From the NCBI GenBank assembly GCA_030248195.1, contig JASAND010006800.1:1-64000 (forward strand): a stretch of DNA of 64,000 bases, in the 5' to 3' direction. The notes under the pieces were generated by a model. That model was not told where the DNA came from. It ran no database searches and saw nothing but the letters and a program-made list of their open reading frames with translations. This document shows, piece by piece, positions 11,650-23,559 of this stretch. The position numbers and the translations under genes were made by a program. Within the stretch, counting starts at the first letter, position 1. Each line of letters opens with the position of its first letter. The DNA comes from Trissonchulus latispiculum (lineage: Eukaryota; Nematoda; Enoplea; Enoplida; Ironidae).

Positions 11650-11803
11650 AGTAGAAGGGCCGCCCCCTCCGTCCCACGTATACAGTCATCAGCTAAGGAG
11701 GCACTTCTGGTTCTACGGCTAAGAATCCGGGAATGGGCACCGGCACCCCATGTCCTATGGCAGAACGGAGATATCTCCTGGAGTAAACCTTTACCTACCT
11801 TCT
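11650..11803 (+). mobile_element. SINE family, copy 1, 5'-truncated
   Basis: It contains the body shared with 43,700-44,030 and 44,826-45,436: a CCGCCCCCTCC-like block, CAGTCATCAGCTAAGGAGGC, TCTACGGCTAAGAATCCGGG, CGGAGATATCTCCTGG and the 3' end AGTAAACCTTTACC. The tRNA-like head is missing, as in 5'-truncated retroposons. Confidence 0.65.
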
Positions 11804-11819
11804 ACCTATGGGGGAGGGG

Positions 11820-14800
11820 TACATAAGCTCTGGAAACTTGATGGTCGACCCGCGAAACATAGGTGAAACGGGTTTTTGGGTTGGAGGTGCCCCTCCCCCG
11901 GAATTTTGGGAGGGGGACCCTTTTTAGACCCCCCCCCAAACCTCCCCCAAAAAATTTTTCTACTTTTATGAAAAAAATCGCATTTTCAGCCATTGCTATA
12001 TAATTTTCAGCATTCAGCATTTCAGTCGAAAAACATGAAATCACTAAGTAATTTTAACACTAGACAGGGGTTTTAAACTCGAAAACTTGACTGCTAATAT
12101 GTTTCTAAGTCCAGAATAAGGTCAATATTGAATCTAGAAGTCTATGAAAGTATATCTAGTCCTAACGTGTCTGGGCTTATTCAAGTGGGGGGGGGGGGTT
12201 GGGCCCCCCCCCCCCAGAAACACCCTTTTCCCCCAAAAATCGTTCCCCCCCCAAAAATCGCCCCCCCCCCACAAAGTGGGTGCCCCTTTTGGTACCAACT
12301 TTTGCCCTGAAAAAATCGCTCAAAAGGCCAAATTTTCAAAAATTTTCCGGCTTCGCCGGAGATTTTTAGTCGATTTTTGCCTATTTAAGCGCTATTTTGC
12401 ACTAAAACCGAACTTTTTTGGCGATTACTATAAAAATAGCGCTATTTTTAGCATGTTTTTAGAAAACTTTTGAAAAATTTACGCCCCCCCAAGAATGACT
12501 CGCCCCCCGAGGGCCCCCCCAAGAAAAAATCCCTAGAATAAGCCCAGCGTGTATTTCTCGCGATAATAACCACGTTAAGCCGAAAATTTGGACTTTTTCG
12601 AACAATTTTGCAAAATTTGCCCTAAAAACGCCCAAATTTGGAAAAATGGCTGGGGGGATTACCCCCCCATTACACATTTGCCGCGAAATATGATGGGGGT
12701 TTCAATGGAAATTTTGGTTGAGGAAGGGTAAACTTCAGAAATTTGGCGGCCGACTCCCGAAATGTGATGGAGAGTACCCCCTCCAATCATAGGTGTACCA
12801 CCTGTTTGGGTTGGGGGAGGAGTAAAAAGTCCAAATCTGGCTTGGGGATGGAGGGGTCTCAAAAATCGGAAATTTTTGAAAAACTGTACCCAAATTTTTT
12901 TCAGCTAAAAATGTCCCTTTTTTGACAGAAAATCTACAATTTTCGACATAAATCAACTCAAAAACTACTCTTATTGCGTTTTACAACCTATTTTTTAGCG
13001 TTTTTAACTATTTGCAGCCAATTTTTTCAAAAAATTTTTGAAAAAATGCAAAAATTTGGCATTTTTTCTCTTGTTTGGACCCCATTTATGGGGTAGGAGG
13101 TCTGAGCTCGGCTTGGGGGGAGTAGTCGAGGTCGGGTATTGGGGTGGGGTGGGGGGGCTGGCCCATCCATAGGTGTACCAGGCTACAGTTTACCCCCTGT
13201 GAGACCCCCACGGAGAGGCCAGCCCCACATGCCCCATACCAAACCTCGACTACTCCCTCCCAAGCCGAGCTCAGACCCCCCTCCCCCCCCCCCTAAAATG
13301 GGGTCCAAACAAAAGAAAAAATGCTAAATTTGCAATTTCAAAAATTTTCTGGAAAAATTGTCTAGAAACGGTTGAAAACGCTGAAAAGGCAATACGAGTG
13401 GTTTTTTTACTAGATTTATGTCGAAAATAGTCGATTTTATGTCCAAAAAGCTGAAAAAATTGGGAACCGTTTGGATACAGTTTTTTGAAAATTTCCGATT
13501 TTTGAGACCCCCCCAAGCCAGATTCGGACTTTTTACTCCCCTCCCAACCCAAACAGGAGGTACGTACACCTATGGTCTGGCCTTCTCGTGGGGGGATCTC
13601 ACAGGGGGCAAACTGTAGCCTGGTACACATATATACACCTATGCCTACAACCCCCTAAAAATTCCGACCTTAGGAAATTAAAAAATGGCATAAAAACGCA
13701 AAATTTTCTGTATTTTAACGTTTTTTCGTCAAAACAAGACTTGTTTTATCGTTCTAAGGTTTTCACACAGTTTTAAAGCGATTCTATCTAAGTCCAAATT
13801 TGAGGAAACTTCTTCAAAAATGACCATTTTTTGGCAAAATGTAGCTAACTTTTTGCTACCAAAAAGTCCTGGGGGGGGGTTCGGGGTGGGTAACCAAAGG
13901 AAGTAGTGCTGGTGGGGAAAGTCAAAAAATTTGGGAAGGGTAAAGTTGGTCGAAAATTTTGGGGGCGGGGCCGGGGGTATATACCAATATATCCCCCTCC
14001 TCCCAAATGGAGGGATCACCGTCCACCGACCCGACACTTATTTAGATGGGGGGCGCGATTTTTCGCCTTGGTCACGAGGTGTGTTAGGGGGGGGGGGGAC
14101 CGTCCCCCAAATGGAGGGGTCGCCGACCATAGGTGAGCCAGGCTACAGTTTGCCCCCTGTGAGACCCCCCACGGAGGCCAGACCCCCCTCCCCCCCTACC
14201 CGACCTCAACTACTTCCCCCCCAAGCCGAGCTCAAACCCCCCACCCCCCTAAAATTGGGTCCAAACCAGGTAAAAAATGCAAAAATTTGAAAAAATTTTT
14301 GCAATTTCTGAAAATTTTTGAAAAAATTCGAAAAAATGGCTATAAATCACATATAAAGGGCGAAAGATGGTAATTTATAGCAATTAAAAGGTAATATACG
14401 CAATTATAAACCACAATCTGGGCTAATTTAGGCATACTTTAGCACAAATTTGTCAATTTTCAAGCCCTATTTTCGCATACGAAAACTATCGACAGAAGCT
14501 TTTGAGTATGTTTTATGTACTGTACATCGAAAAAGGAGCATTTTTAGCCAAAAAACTTTGGTATAGTTTAGGGGGGGTCCCCCTCCATAGGTGTAACGGG
14601 GATTTGGGTTGGGGGGCCCCCTCCCCCGGAATTTTGGGGGGGGCCCTTTTTAGACCCCCCCCCCAACCCCCCCACGACCCCCCCCCAAACCTCCCCCCAA
14701 AAAATTTTCTATTTTTATGTCAAAAATCGCATTTTCAGCCATTGCTAATGCCAAAAAACATTCAACTATGAAGTAATTTTGACATTAGACACGGGTTTAA

Positions 14801-16080
14801 AACTCGAAAACTTGATTGCCAACATGTTTCTAAGTCTAAAATAAGGTCAATTTTGAGCCAGAAAGTCAATAAAACCGTTAAAACGTGTACTTCTCGCAAT
14901 AATAAACAGTTTAAGCCAAAAATTTGGACTTTTTTGAAAAATTTTGCAGAATTTACCCTAAAAATACCCAATTTTTGGCCAATTTTTCGCGCCTGCGGCG
15001 CGACCACCCCCCCCCCCAGTTGGGGGGGCCGGGGGCCCCCAAAACTTTTGGGGGGGGGGGGGTTTGTAAAAATGGCTGGGGGGGTTACCCCCCCCCAATT
15101 ACACCTATGTCCCCCTCCCCCAAATTTCGGATTTTGGTGTGGTCCCCCGAGCCAAATTTGGATCTTCTACTCCCCCCCAACCCAAACAGGTGGTACACCT
15201 ATGTTGCCGACTCTCCCACCTAAAACTTTTATCTACCCCTCCCCACTAATCGGCCTGCGGCCTACCCCCCCCCTATAAATTGTCAACACCCTACCTGAAT
15301 TTTTACAACTTTTTTAGCCAAAAATTGGAAAATTTTCAAAAAATTAGCGGAAAATTGCTAAAATTCGCTTCATTACCTTAAAAATCGCTAAAAATAGCTG
15401 AAAAACTGAGAAAATTTTTACGGTTTTTAACGAAAAACCGATTTTTCGCCGACCCCCTCCTCAAAATTTTTTGTTACCCCTCCCCCCAAATCATCGACTT
15501 TTTTCGACCCCCCCCCTCCCCCTTTTTTGCCACACCCCATTGTTTCCCTGGAACTTTGGGTGTGGGGGGGGGGGTTAAATCTTAGCCGACCTCCGAAATG
15601 TGATGGGGGGTACCCCCCCAACCCCCCCCCCCCCCCAGAATTCGGACCTCAGAAATTTCGAATGGCCAAAAAATGCAAAATTTTCCGTAATTTAGCCCTT
15701 TTTTCATCAAAGTAAGGCTTGTTCTGAACGTTTTAGGCGCCTTTGCACCGTTTTAAAGCGATTTTAGGTCAAAATTTTAGAAAAATTTTTCAAAAAGACC
15801 ATTTTTCGACCAAATTTAGCTAAGTTTTTGGGTCCAAAAATCGTTGGGGGGGGGTTTCGGGGGGGGGGGTTAGCCAAAAGTTGGGGGAGGGTAAGTCAAT
15901 TTATCTGGGGGGGGGGGGTAAATTTGGTCAAAAATTTTGGGGGGGATACCCCCCACCCCCCAAAGGAAACTATGCCAGACCCCCTCCCTACTTTTTTCAT
16001 ACCCCCACCCCCACGTTTTCGCCAGCCGCACCTATGTTGGTCACCCCTTCCTTATGGTTCGAAAAAATTTTTTGTCTGTG
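11820..16080. repeat. G/C-homopolymer mosaic with internal duplication
   Basis: The region alternates runs of 6-14 G or C with AAAAATTTT-rich blocks. About 11,850-12,700 recurs in the same direction at about 14,580-15,100 (shared CGCATTTTCAGCCATTGCTA, CTCGAAAACTTGA, TGTTTCTAAGTC), offset by about 2.7 kb. A second module (GACC...AGAAATT...GCAAAATTTTC) is at 13,650-13,990 and 15,630-15,960 and again at 38.8 and 39.5 kb. A third (CCAGGCTACAGTTT.CCCCCTGTGAGAC) is direct at 13,170 and 14,140 and inverted at about 13,600. Proline/glycine-rich ORFs here come from the homopolymers. Confidence 0.75.
12171..12547. mobile_element. 377-bp TIR element (family S) with 5-bp TSD
   Basis: The ends CTGGGCTTATTC and GAATAAGCCCAG are inverted, and the element is flanked by CGTGT on both sides (12,166-12,170 and 12,548-12,552). 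The duplicate locus at about 14,880 reads AAACGTGTACTTCTCGC without the element, so an empty site exists in the same window. The interior is rich in G/C runs. Superfamily unknown; a similar 5-bp duplication flanks the element at 45,113-45,414. Confidence 0.8.
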
Positions 16081-16121
16081 ATTTGGCTGAGAAGTTGTCC
16101 CTAGGGTAAATCGAGGTCGCT

Positions 16122-16201
16122 GATTTCAAAAATCGAGTCGAGAGATCGATCCGACCGATCGATCGATCAGTAGAATCGATCGCTCATAATCGATCAAAAA
16201 A
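16122..16201. repeat. GATC-rich inverted repeat, left member
   Basis: This segment (GAGAGATCGATCCGACCGATCGATCGATCAGTAG...) reappears inverted at 23,206-23,283. The pair encloses about 7 kb including the TTAA elements and the hairpin tract. They could be arms of one large element or independent insertions of one family. Confidence 0.55.
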
Positions 16202-16305
16202 TTGTCACCAATTTTCGAGAAAAGTAGCCCCCAGGGTAATTCAGGGGCGCTGATCCCGAATCTGCAGTCGAAATTTCGATCCAAACTGCCAAATTCGAGT
16301 TATTC

Positions 16306-16566
<261 letters not shown>

Positions 16567-16634
16567 TAGAGGGGGCTTACTTCATTCCCCCAAAATTAAA
16601 TTACTACGAAAATTAAACGGAAACATCTAGTTAA

Positions 16635-17615
16635 GGTCGTGCACCCCTTACGTGCAGATATAGGTGCAGAAAGCGCAATTATTGCCCGATTTCATTCAAA
16701 TTTTCAGAAAATACATCGAGAATGATAATAAACGTCCTGTAAAAACGCCAGCTTCATAGCGCTCATCTACAGTGAGAAACAAAAATTTGAAATTCTAGAA
16801 CTATATATAGAAAATTCTGCCCAGCGACTATAATCATTTTAAAGCATATTATGTGCTCTACAACTTTGCTTTTAGACAAAAGTCTCTAGCTCGTATCGTT
16901 TTTGAGCAGTGAATTTTTGAACACTTTTTGCTCGAAAATTGGTTATTTTTGACTCGATCTTGCTGAATACAGTTTTTGTCGAATTGGAGTCAGTGTACAC
17001 TACAAACGTATGCAAGTTTATGCTCAAATTAAAGAGCTTCGAAAGAGGCACAAATTACGTTAATTAGAGCCCGGTACACTGAATGAGCCTAAAGTTCTGG
17101 GCAATTAACTGATTTTGTAAAATTGCGGCCAAAATTTTTCGACCGAAGATTGCTCCACAACCAATGGGTGGATCTAAAAGATATACCACACATAGTATGT
17201 TTGGACAGTTTGCCCGGGGCGGTTTTTTATTTTTCTCTTTATCAGCCTCCAATCAAGAGCAATGATTTTTCAAAGTTGGATAAAATGCCAAATTTTCAGA
17301 AAATGCTCAATTGCTGCATACTGAAACGATATTTTGACAAAATCAAAAAACCGTCCCTGGCAAATTATCTCAGAAACACATTGGAAACGATCATTTTCTT
17401 GTTGCGTAAAATTTTTCTAGAAAAAAATTTGGTCAAAAATTGGGACTATGTATGGTACGTTTGCGACCAATACAAACCAGGTAGACACGTTTCAATGATA
17501 CCAAAAGACGCAGAAGATGTAGAGCTTCATTTTGATATGTGGCTTAATTCATAGCTCCCACTATTGAGTAAGTTATAGCTTTCCAAAGTGGACTGAATGT
17601 AAGGGAAGTGCGACC
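16635..17615. mobile_element. TTAA-flanked element, family L
   Basis: GGTCGTGCACCCCTTAC at the left pairs with GTAAGGGAAGTGCGACC at the right, with a few mismatches. TTAA flanks at 16,631-16,634 and 17,616-17,619. A TTAA duplication is typical of piggyBac and Kolobok transposons. A 143-codon ORF (17,123-17,554) inside has no family that I recognise and no DDE motif. Confidence 0.65.
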
Positions 17616-17619
17616 TTAA

Positions 17620-18600
17620 GGTGGTGATTCCTTTTGGGCACATATTGTTGTTTGGCGGCGTAAATCAAGATGAAATTTGATGAAACTTTCCGAAATAAGT
17701 TCTTTTAGCGTTCTAACACCCTCCGCGCAATCCCGATTCAAAAATTCGAGATTTCCGGTCAGAGTGGTTTTTCCCAATTTCTGAATGTTTGGCAGCTGCT
17801 GTACAGTTATGACTATATTCATTCGAAAGATCTCATTAAGCTTCACATTTTTGCTTTTTAAAGTAACTTTCTAGCTTTTCTCTAACGTGAGATATAGCCG
17901 ATTTTCTTGTTTTGGCGTCGAAAACTTGTTATTTTTGCAGAAATCAAATAATCCAACATTTTGTGAACTACGCAAGCCGTAAAAGCAAACTAAGGGCGTC
18001 GATCTGAAGGTCTCACAGGGACAAGTTATCCGGCGCATGATCGTCTTCCAACTGCTATCCTGTAGGCTGCTATCATAAAAAATGTAGTTTTTGCAAAAAC
18101 ACGACCAATTTTTTTCAAAGATTGTGGAGCATTCACCATGCAAGTTGGAGGGCTGCTACTGAACAAATGTGTTCTGCACAAATATACCCAGGGACGATTT
18201 TTTAGTTGCCCCGATTGCTGCTTTCTAGCTAAAGTAATCGCTTGACAAATTTGGAAAAAGTAGGCAAAATACAGGTTACGCACACATTTCAGCTTATTTC
18301 TGTGTAACGAAGAGTGATTTCACAATAAATAAAAAATCGTCCCCAGCTATTTGATGGAGGTATCGAATGGTATAACCGATGTCTCGCGAAAAAATTTACT
18401 TGGGTCTGCAAAAATTCTGGAAAATTATACTTCTTCTAAAATGTGTTAAAAATATTTTAGAAAAGCAACATTAGTTTCGTGGCATGCATTAAAAAGAGAA
18501 AATGTCAAGCTACATTTTGATATAAAAATGGCTTCTTAACTCCAAGTAATGAATGAGTAATAATGGTGCAAACTTTATGTGACCAAAGGGAATCACCACC
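17620..18600. mobile_element. TTAA-flanked element, family K, copy 1
   Basis: The termini GGTGGTGATTCC and GGAATCACCACC are inverted. It begins directly after the TTAA that closes element L and ends at TTCA (18,601-18,604), a one-base change from TTAA. A full copy in opposite orientation is at 37,151-38,134, similar along its whole ~980 bp, which fixes both ends. Non-autonomous. Confidence 0.82.
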
Positions 18601-18604
18601 TTCA

Positions 18605-19475
18605 CTGGTTTGCACCAAATGTGGTTAGCAAATGGTTAGCGGATTTGCTGCTAACCACTTGGTTAACTTGAAGTTAACCACAAACTGTCTTGCACCAAAT
18701 GTGGTTAACTTAACCACTTGCTAACCAAATGCTAAGCAAGTGGTTAACATGTGGTTGGCTAACCCTGCTCTTGAGCAGGGTTAACCACGAACTTGCAGGG
18801 AATTTTCACGTTCTGGCAAGAAAATTACAGACCAAGCCGTAGGTATAACTTAGAAACAATAAAAGCAATGTATATCCATGTTGGAGTATATACAACATGG
18901 TGAAGTGAACCAGTATTTTTAGTAAGACAGTAAAACCAATATATATAGAAAGAAAAGTTAAAAAGTGTATTCTATTGCTCTAATCGGTAGTGTGCTGTCA
19001 ATTTAAGGCTGAAATGTTCCTGTATTCGAAATATTATTTTTGTGGAGTTGATCATAACATGCCGCTCCTTTATATTGCCTTTACCTTCTTTTACCAACTG
19101 TCTCACGAACACTATTTACTCACTATGAAAGTTTAATTTATAAACGTTCGTTAAGTAATTAAAGTAAGACCGAAGGCACTAGACAAGAATTGACACAGAA
19201 TATAAGACACTGAAATGTGTTTACTATTGAGTGAAGCTTTTTAAAATTTCAGTGCAGTTGATTGGATAAACAAGTGCAGCGCCGTAATCTGATTGGTTGA
19301 GAGAAGTCCCGCCTCAAGCTTCTGCTAACCATTTGCTAACCATATGGTTGACTAACCATTTGCTAACCACATTTGGTGCAAGGAAGTTGCTGCTAAGCAA
19401 ATGGTTGTGGTTAGCAAATGGTTAGTTGACCATTTGGTTAGCAAATGGTTAACCACATTTGGTGCAAACGGCCGC
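18605..19475. mobile_element. TTAA-flanked foldback, family M
   Basis: GGTTTGCACCAAATGTGGTT at the left and AACCACATTTGGTGCAAA at the right are inverted. The terminal ~150 bp on each side hold many copies of GGTTAGCAAATGG in both orientations. The right flank is TTAA (19,476-19,479). The left flank is the TTCA shared with element K. Confidence 0.68.
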
Positions 19476-19479
19476 TTAA

Positions 19480-19703
19480 CTACGTAATGTAATAAGGTTT
19501 CCGTTTTAAGTACTTGAAAATTATGCAGATTGTATAAAAGTAAGAAACAAGAGTCAAAATTTGTAATATTTCCCCTTTGGTTATGTTTGTATGTTAACCA
19601 AAATCTTGCAAAGTTTTGCAGAATTTCAGAACCCAAAATTAATCAAAAAATGGGTCAGTTGGGGGCATTTCCCCATTATCATTAATTTTCGTCCCCTCGG
19701 GTT
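19480..19703. other. Unassigned AT-rich spacer
   Basis: There is no gene or repeat family that I can name here. A small GGGG-GCATTT-CCCC hairpin lies near 19,660, just before the dense hairpin tract. Confidence 0.3.
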
Positions 19704-19745
19704 GGCCGGTCCAGCAAGCCGCTGGACTGGCCTATGGTAGAGATA

Positions 19746-19785
19746 GTAAGCTTCTAGAAGTTTCTAGAAACCTCTAGAAGCTTAC
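19746..19785. promoter_or_regulatory. Heat-shock-element-like 40-bp palindrome
   Basis: The sequence is palindromic at 38 of 40 positions. It contains alternating TTC and GAA triplets at exact 2-bp spacing: TTC-TA-GAA-GT-TTC-TA-GAA-AC-CTC-TA-GAA. Five of six contiguous units match the nGAAn consensus bound by trimeric heat-shock factor. What it would regulate is not evident, since no gene starts nearby; it could also just be a hairpin of the surrounding tract. Confidence 0.5.
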
Positions 19786-19913
19786 ATACAAAATTTTAAG
19801 AAAAACTTAGAACCTCTTTCGACTCGAGCTGTCAGCTCGAATCCCAAAATTTTGAACTCTTCAGTGTCCGTTTAGTTTCGACCGAGAGCGGTCGCTGTTT
19901 GAGTCCCCCCCAG

Positions 19914-19965
19914 TGTGTATTGCTTCTCGGACCACAGGTGTGGTACGGGAATATAGCAATACACA
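19914..19965. ncRNA. Long imperfect hairpin (52 nt)
   Basis: TGTGTATTGCT pairs with AGCAATACACA. Inside, TCTCG pairs with CGGGA through a G-U pair, and ACCACA pairs with TGTGGT around a GG loop. The combined stem is about 22 bp with small internal loops. This is stable in RNA but shorter than a typical animal pre-miRNA. Call as ncRNA is tentative. Confidence 0.3.
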
Positions 19966-21459
19966 GTTCCCCTTTAGGACACAAATAGGACTTTTCTGGC
20001 CCACACAGGCCAGAAATGGGCTGAGTTTGTACACGGACATTCCAACTTGAGGAGCCACATGGATTTATTATGCCCGGCTCAGAACTATCTATTTAGGAAA
20101 AAATACTAGGAATTTTTGGCCTTCTGGCCTTATTTTTTATATACATATGCAATTTTCGGCGCTCGGGCCTTATTTTTCTTTCTGCAGTTTTTGGGCCTCA
20201 TGGCCAATTTTTTATGAAGTATTTTGGGCCAGTGAGCCCCGATTTCGCAGCAAAGTTTGGACCCAAGGCCATTCTTTTATTTCATGTTGCATGTTGGACC
20301 TTCGCTTCAATTTGTAGTTCCATAGCATGTTGGGCCTTCGGGTCAGTTTTATTTTATCTTTTATTTTATTATTTGATTAATTCAAAATTAATAGGACAGG
20401 TCATGTAAACCCCTCCTGTGCGATGGAGGTCTTGAGATGTGTCCAATTTTCTCTTCTTTTCCTTTTCTCGTTTTCATCTTCCTTTTTACCAACCATGCCA
20501 CGGCCCTTATGGCCAAAATATTATCTTTATTTGTCACTTTTGAGGTTATTCTTTTTGTAGTTTTCATGAGATTATGAGTGGTACCCCAAACCTCTGATTC
20601 TGAGTCACACAGCCCCTTAATTACGGCTCTAAAATTATTAAGCTAATTAGTAGAACTAACTCCCCACAGCCGGCAACTAGGAGTTGCCCCATAAAAGTCA
20701 TAAAAGTATAAAGTCATAAAAGCGCCATGTTATTCAAAAAATTCCACAGTTCATATTATATTTTTATGTCAGCGTTAGGTCGGCATTAAAATTATTAGGT
20801 ATTAAAATATAGTCTATTTTAATGCCAATTCCTAAAACATGAGTCTTTATCGCCTTAATTTTATTAATTATGAATCAGCCGTTCAAGAGGGATGGCCGGC
20901 TTCCCCATTTTTCGTAGTATTAATTAATTGTGTATTTAATTTAACCAATTGTTCTTTGTTGCTAGTAATCATTGCTTAGCAATTATTACTTACTGGCTTT
21001 CGTTAAAATTCAATTTAAATCTTTTCCAAATTTACGAAATTCAATTTTCCCGCAAAAGTTCTTTTATAGGTAATTCTAAGGAATTGCGAAGTTATGAAAT
21101 TCGTGCACAACAAAGTCCAAAGTTTATAAATTACCTACACATATGAGCCTAAGTTTAAATTATTAGTTAGTCTAGGTAGTAGTAGGCTAGATATTTATTA
21201 GTGTGAATGTTTTGTAAGACTGAAGTGTGAATGTGTTATAAAATTTGAAAAAGAATGTGTCCCAAGAATGTACCTAAGGCGGTTATTCGGGTAAACCCCT
21301 CATGGAGCGTGAGGTTCCGAAATTAACCGAATTTCAAGAATACTTGGAGTGAACGATTGTAGAATGTCCTGATTTGCATGTATTCGGTTCGGAGTGAATG
21401 TTTTGGATGATTGCGGCGGCAACTCACGGACACTCCCCTTGTACGATAGGGGTTGTGAG

Positions 21460-23205
21460 GATTGCCAAATCAGTTTGAATGACAGTTACATTACGATTCA
21501 GCTCAATTGATGATGTTCATCTATAAACTAGGTTTAACTTTAAATAATCTGCTAATCATTTGTTTAGACTAAATAACCGCCAAATATCGTTCAGAAATTT
21601 ACCTGTACATTAATTGAGTTGATTGGATGTTTATTAGTAACGTAGTTGGCGATTTTAGAATAATCCAGAACTCCAGAAATTTGACGAATTGTAGTAAGCC
21701 TTACCAATGATTGTTGAGTTACAAATCATAATCAAATTGTAATGAACTCAGTATTGGTCAAAAGTAGCATTTTAACCCGAAATGTTAGTCAAACTTGATT
21801 ATCTTGATATATCGCAGTTCACCGGTTCTCATCTGGTGCATGAGACTAATTCCCGTGCAGGAGAATGTATGAATGTGTACAAATGTCTATTTGCAAATTG
21901 AATACTTGTGGATCTGAGGGATACGAGTGTGATAGATAGAGTAAACGAGCACCTTTTTCAATATCGAGGCAATATGCAAACTAGGTAGTTAATCTGGTCC
22001 AGGGTCACGGGGACCCCCAGGATGAGCTGTTACTACTAGGTGGTCCTCGATTCGTTCGCGTAGGTAATCCTGTGATAAAGGAGCGGACGAATCGCAAGTA
22101 AAGGACTTCGTGCTGGTTTGTTCTATCTGTTTAGAGCCAAATTCTGTCATGTGTAATATAAATTAGCTAAGTCTGGTCATTGTTTTGTAATTGTATGCAT
22201 TAATTAGCCAGATCTATGCCAGTTGTGCCTGCACTCAAATTTGCTATCCAAAACAGCCAAATTCGTTCTGAGCTGGTACTCCTTGTAATGCAGTGTAGAA
22301 ATAGTTCATGCCTTTTTCGTTAGCCTTTAGTACAAAAGGCAAAAGTTTAGTTTTAGTCAACATTACAGAAATTATGTCAAACCAGTTGTCTTTGGCCTCA
22401 CCCATTCTCATTAACATGGCAACCAACTTTGCTATACTTTGTTTTCGCAAAGAATGCTATCTCTGTAGTTCAAACTTTTGTAAACTTTTTATGTAAACTC
22501 TTTACTTCAAAGGGTAAACTTTTCCTGTCAGCAAGCCCTTGCCAAATTGGGTTATAAACGTCGAATCATACAAATTAGCCAGTGCAAATAATCAATCATT
22601 AGGTCAAATGGCACATATGGTGGATATCGTTACTTAAACATCAAATTAAAACCTAAAAGCACATAAATAATAGTTAGTTAATATATAGAATATTGGATAA
22701 TTACGTAAGAGCTGAGAATAATAATAAAACCATCTTCTAATAGATCAAAGGAAAAGAATTATCTTGCGAATAAGTGTTTCTACTCTTGCGAACTCATTTT
22801 GCAGGAAACGGGTGCTTTCCTGTCTCAAAGGCCCTAATTAGTAGAAGGAATTAGGCCTCAAATTAACTATGTACAGACCGAATATGAGTCTAATTTTGAC
22901 CTGTTGCGTCAGAACATTCCTATCCATACTCCAGGTGTGATTGGATAGAGACCAAAACCCTTAACCTAACGAACACACATTAGTACCCCTAATAGGTTGG
23001 CAGTAGAGATCCCCGATTTTGGCAAACTACCTTTCGGGAATCTGGTACCTAAGTTTGCCTAGTTAGGCAAACGAGCTAACCTTCCGTGTAACGAACTCTT
23101 AATTGGAAAGACCCCATTCTTGACCTTAGACTCTAATCTTGAAGGGAAAGTCAAGTCAAATAAAATCAATCGAATTGTTAGTTTAATCTAGCTCAGTTAA
23201 TTACA
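21460..23205. other. No gene seen
   Basis: This is unique-looking, AT-rich sequence of ordinary composition. No ORF above 70 codons has a recognisable family and no convincing exon was found. A weak G/C palindrome GGGTCACGGGGACCC lies near 22,010. Confidence 0.4.
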
Positions 23206-23283
23206 AATTTTTTGATAGATTTTGATCGATCGATTCTACTGATCGATCGATCGGTCGGATCGATCTCTAATTTTTGAAATCGG
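23206..23283. repeat. GATC-rich inverted repeat, right member
   Basis: This is the inverted partner of 16,122-16,201 (GATCGATCGATCGGTCGGATCGATCTC). It is followed by GGATA-rich sequence ending GTGCCCATCACTA at about 23,355, which resembles a hAT terminus; the matching motif TAGTGATAGGCAC is at about 62,485. Confidence 0.5.
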
Positions 23284-23559
23284 ATAATATCGGATATTAG
23301 GATATAAAAGATATAAAAATTATCCGCGTGTTCGGATATCCAGTGCCCATCACTACGAAAACATTTTTACTTACTTTTTACGTTTTACGAAAAAATCTTC
23401 TGCGACGCCTATTTGCCCATTTTGGCAAAAGTTTGGGTCCCCAAAAAATAATTTAGACTTCATTAAGCGGGAGGCCAGAAATTGCGGGGGGAATTTCTGG
23501 GGGCTCCCCCTGAAAAAAGATACTCTGTCGGTCGTTATCATTATCATCATCATGGCAAA

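Larger units (their letters stand above)
19704..21459. other. Hairpin-dense tract, possible structured transcript
   Basis: Many short inverted repeats follow one another. The clearest are 19,704-19,732 (12-bp stem with one G-U pair), 19,746-19,785, 19,824-19,840 (TCGAGCT/AGCTCGA), 19,879-19,894 (CGACCG/CGGTCG), 19,914-19,965, 19,993-20,016 (TTTCTGGCC/GGCCAGAAA), 20,118-20,129 and 20,502-20,514 (GGCC loops), 20,412-20,429, 20,672-20,688 (GGCAACT/AGTTGCC), 21,298-21,314 and 21,423-21,459 (two nested stems). No coding ORF is supported. It may be the untranslated part of an unknown retroelement or a structured non-coding RNA; function unknown. Confidence 0.5.

Noticed and set aside
17123..17554. 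143-codon ORF
   Set aside because: It lies wholly inside TTAA element L, and has no motif or family resemblance.
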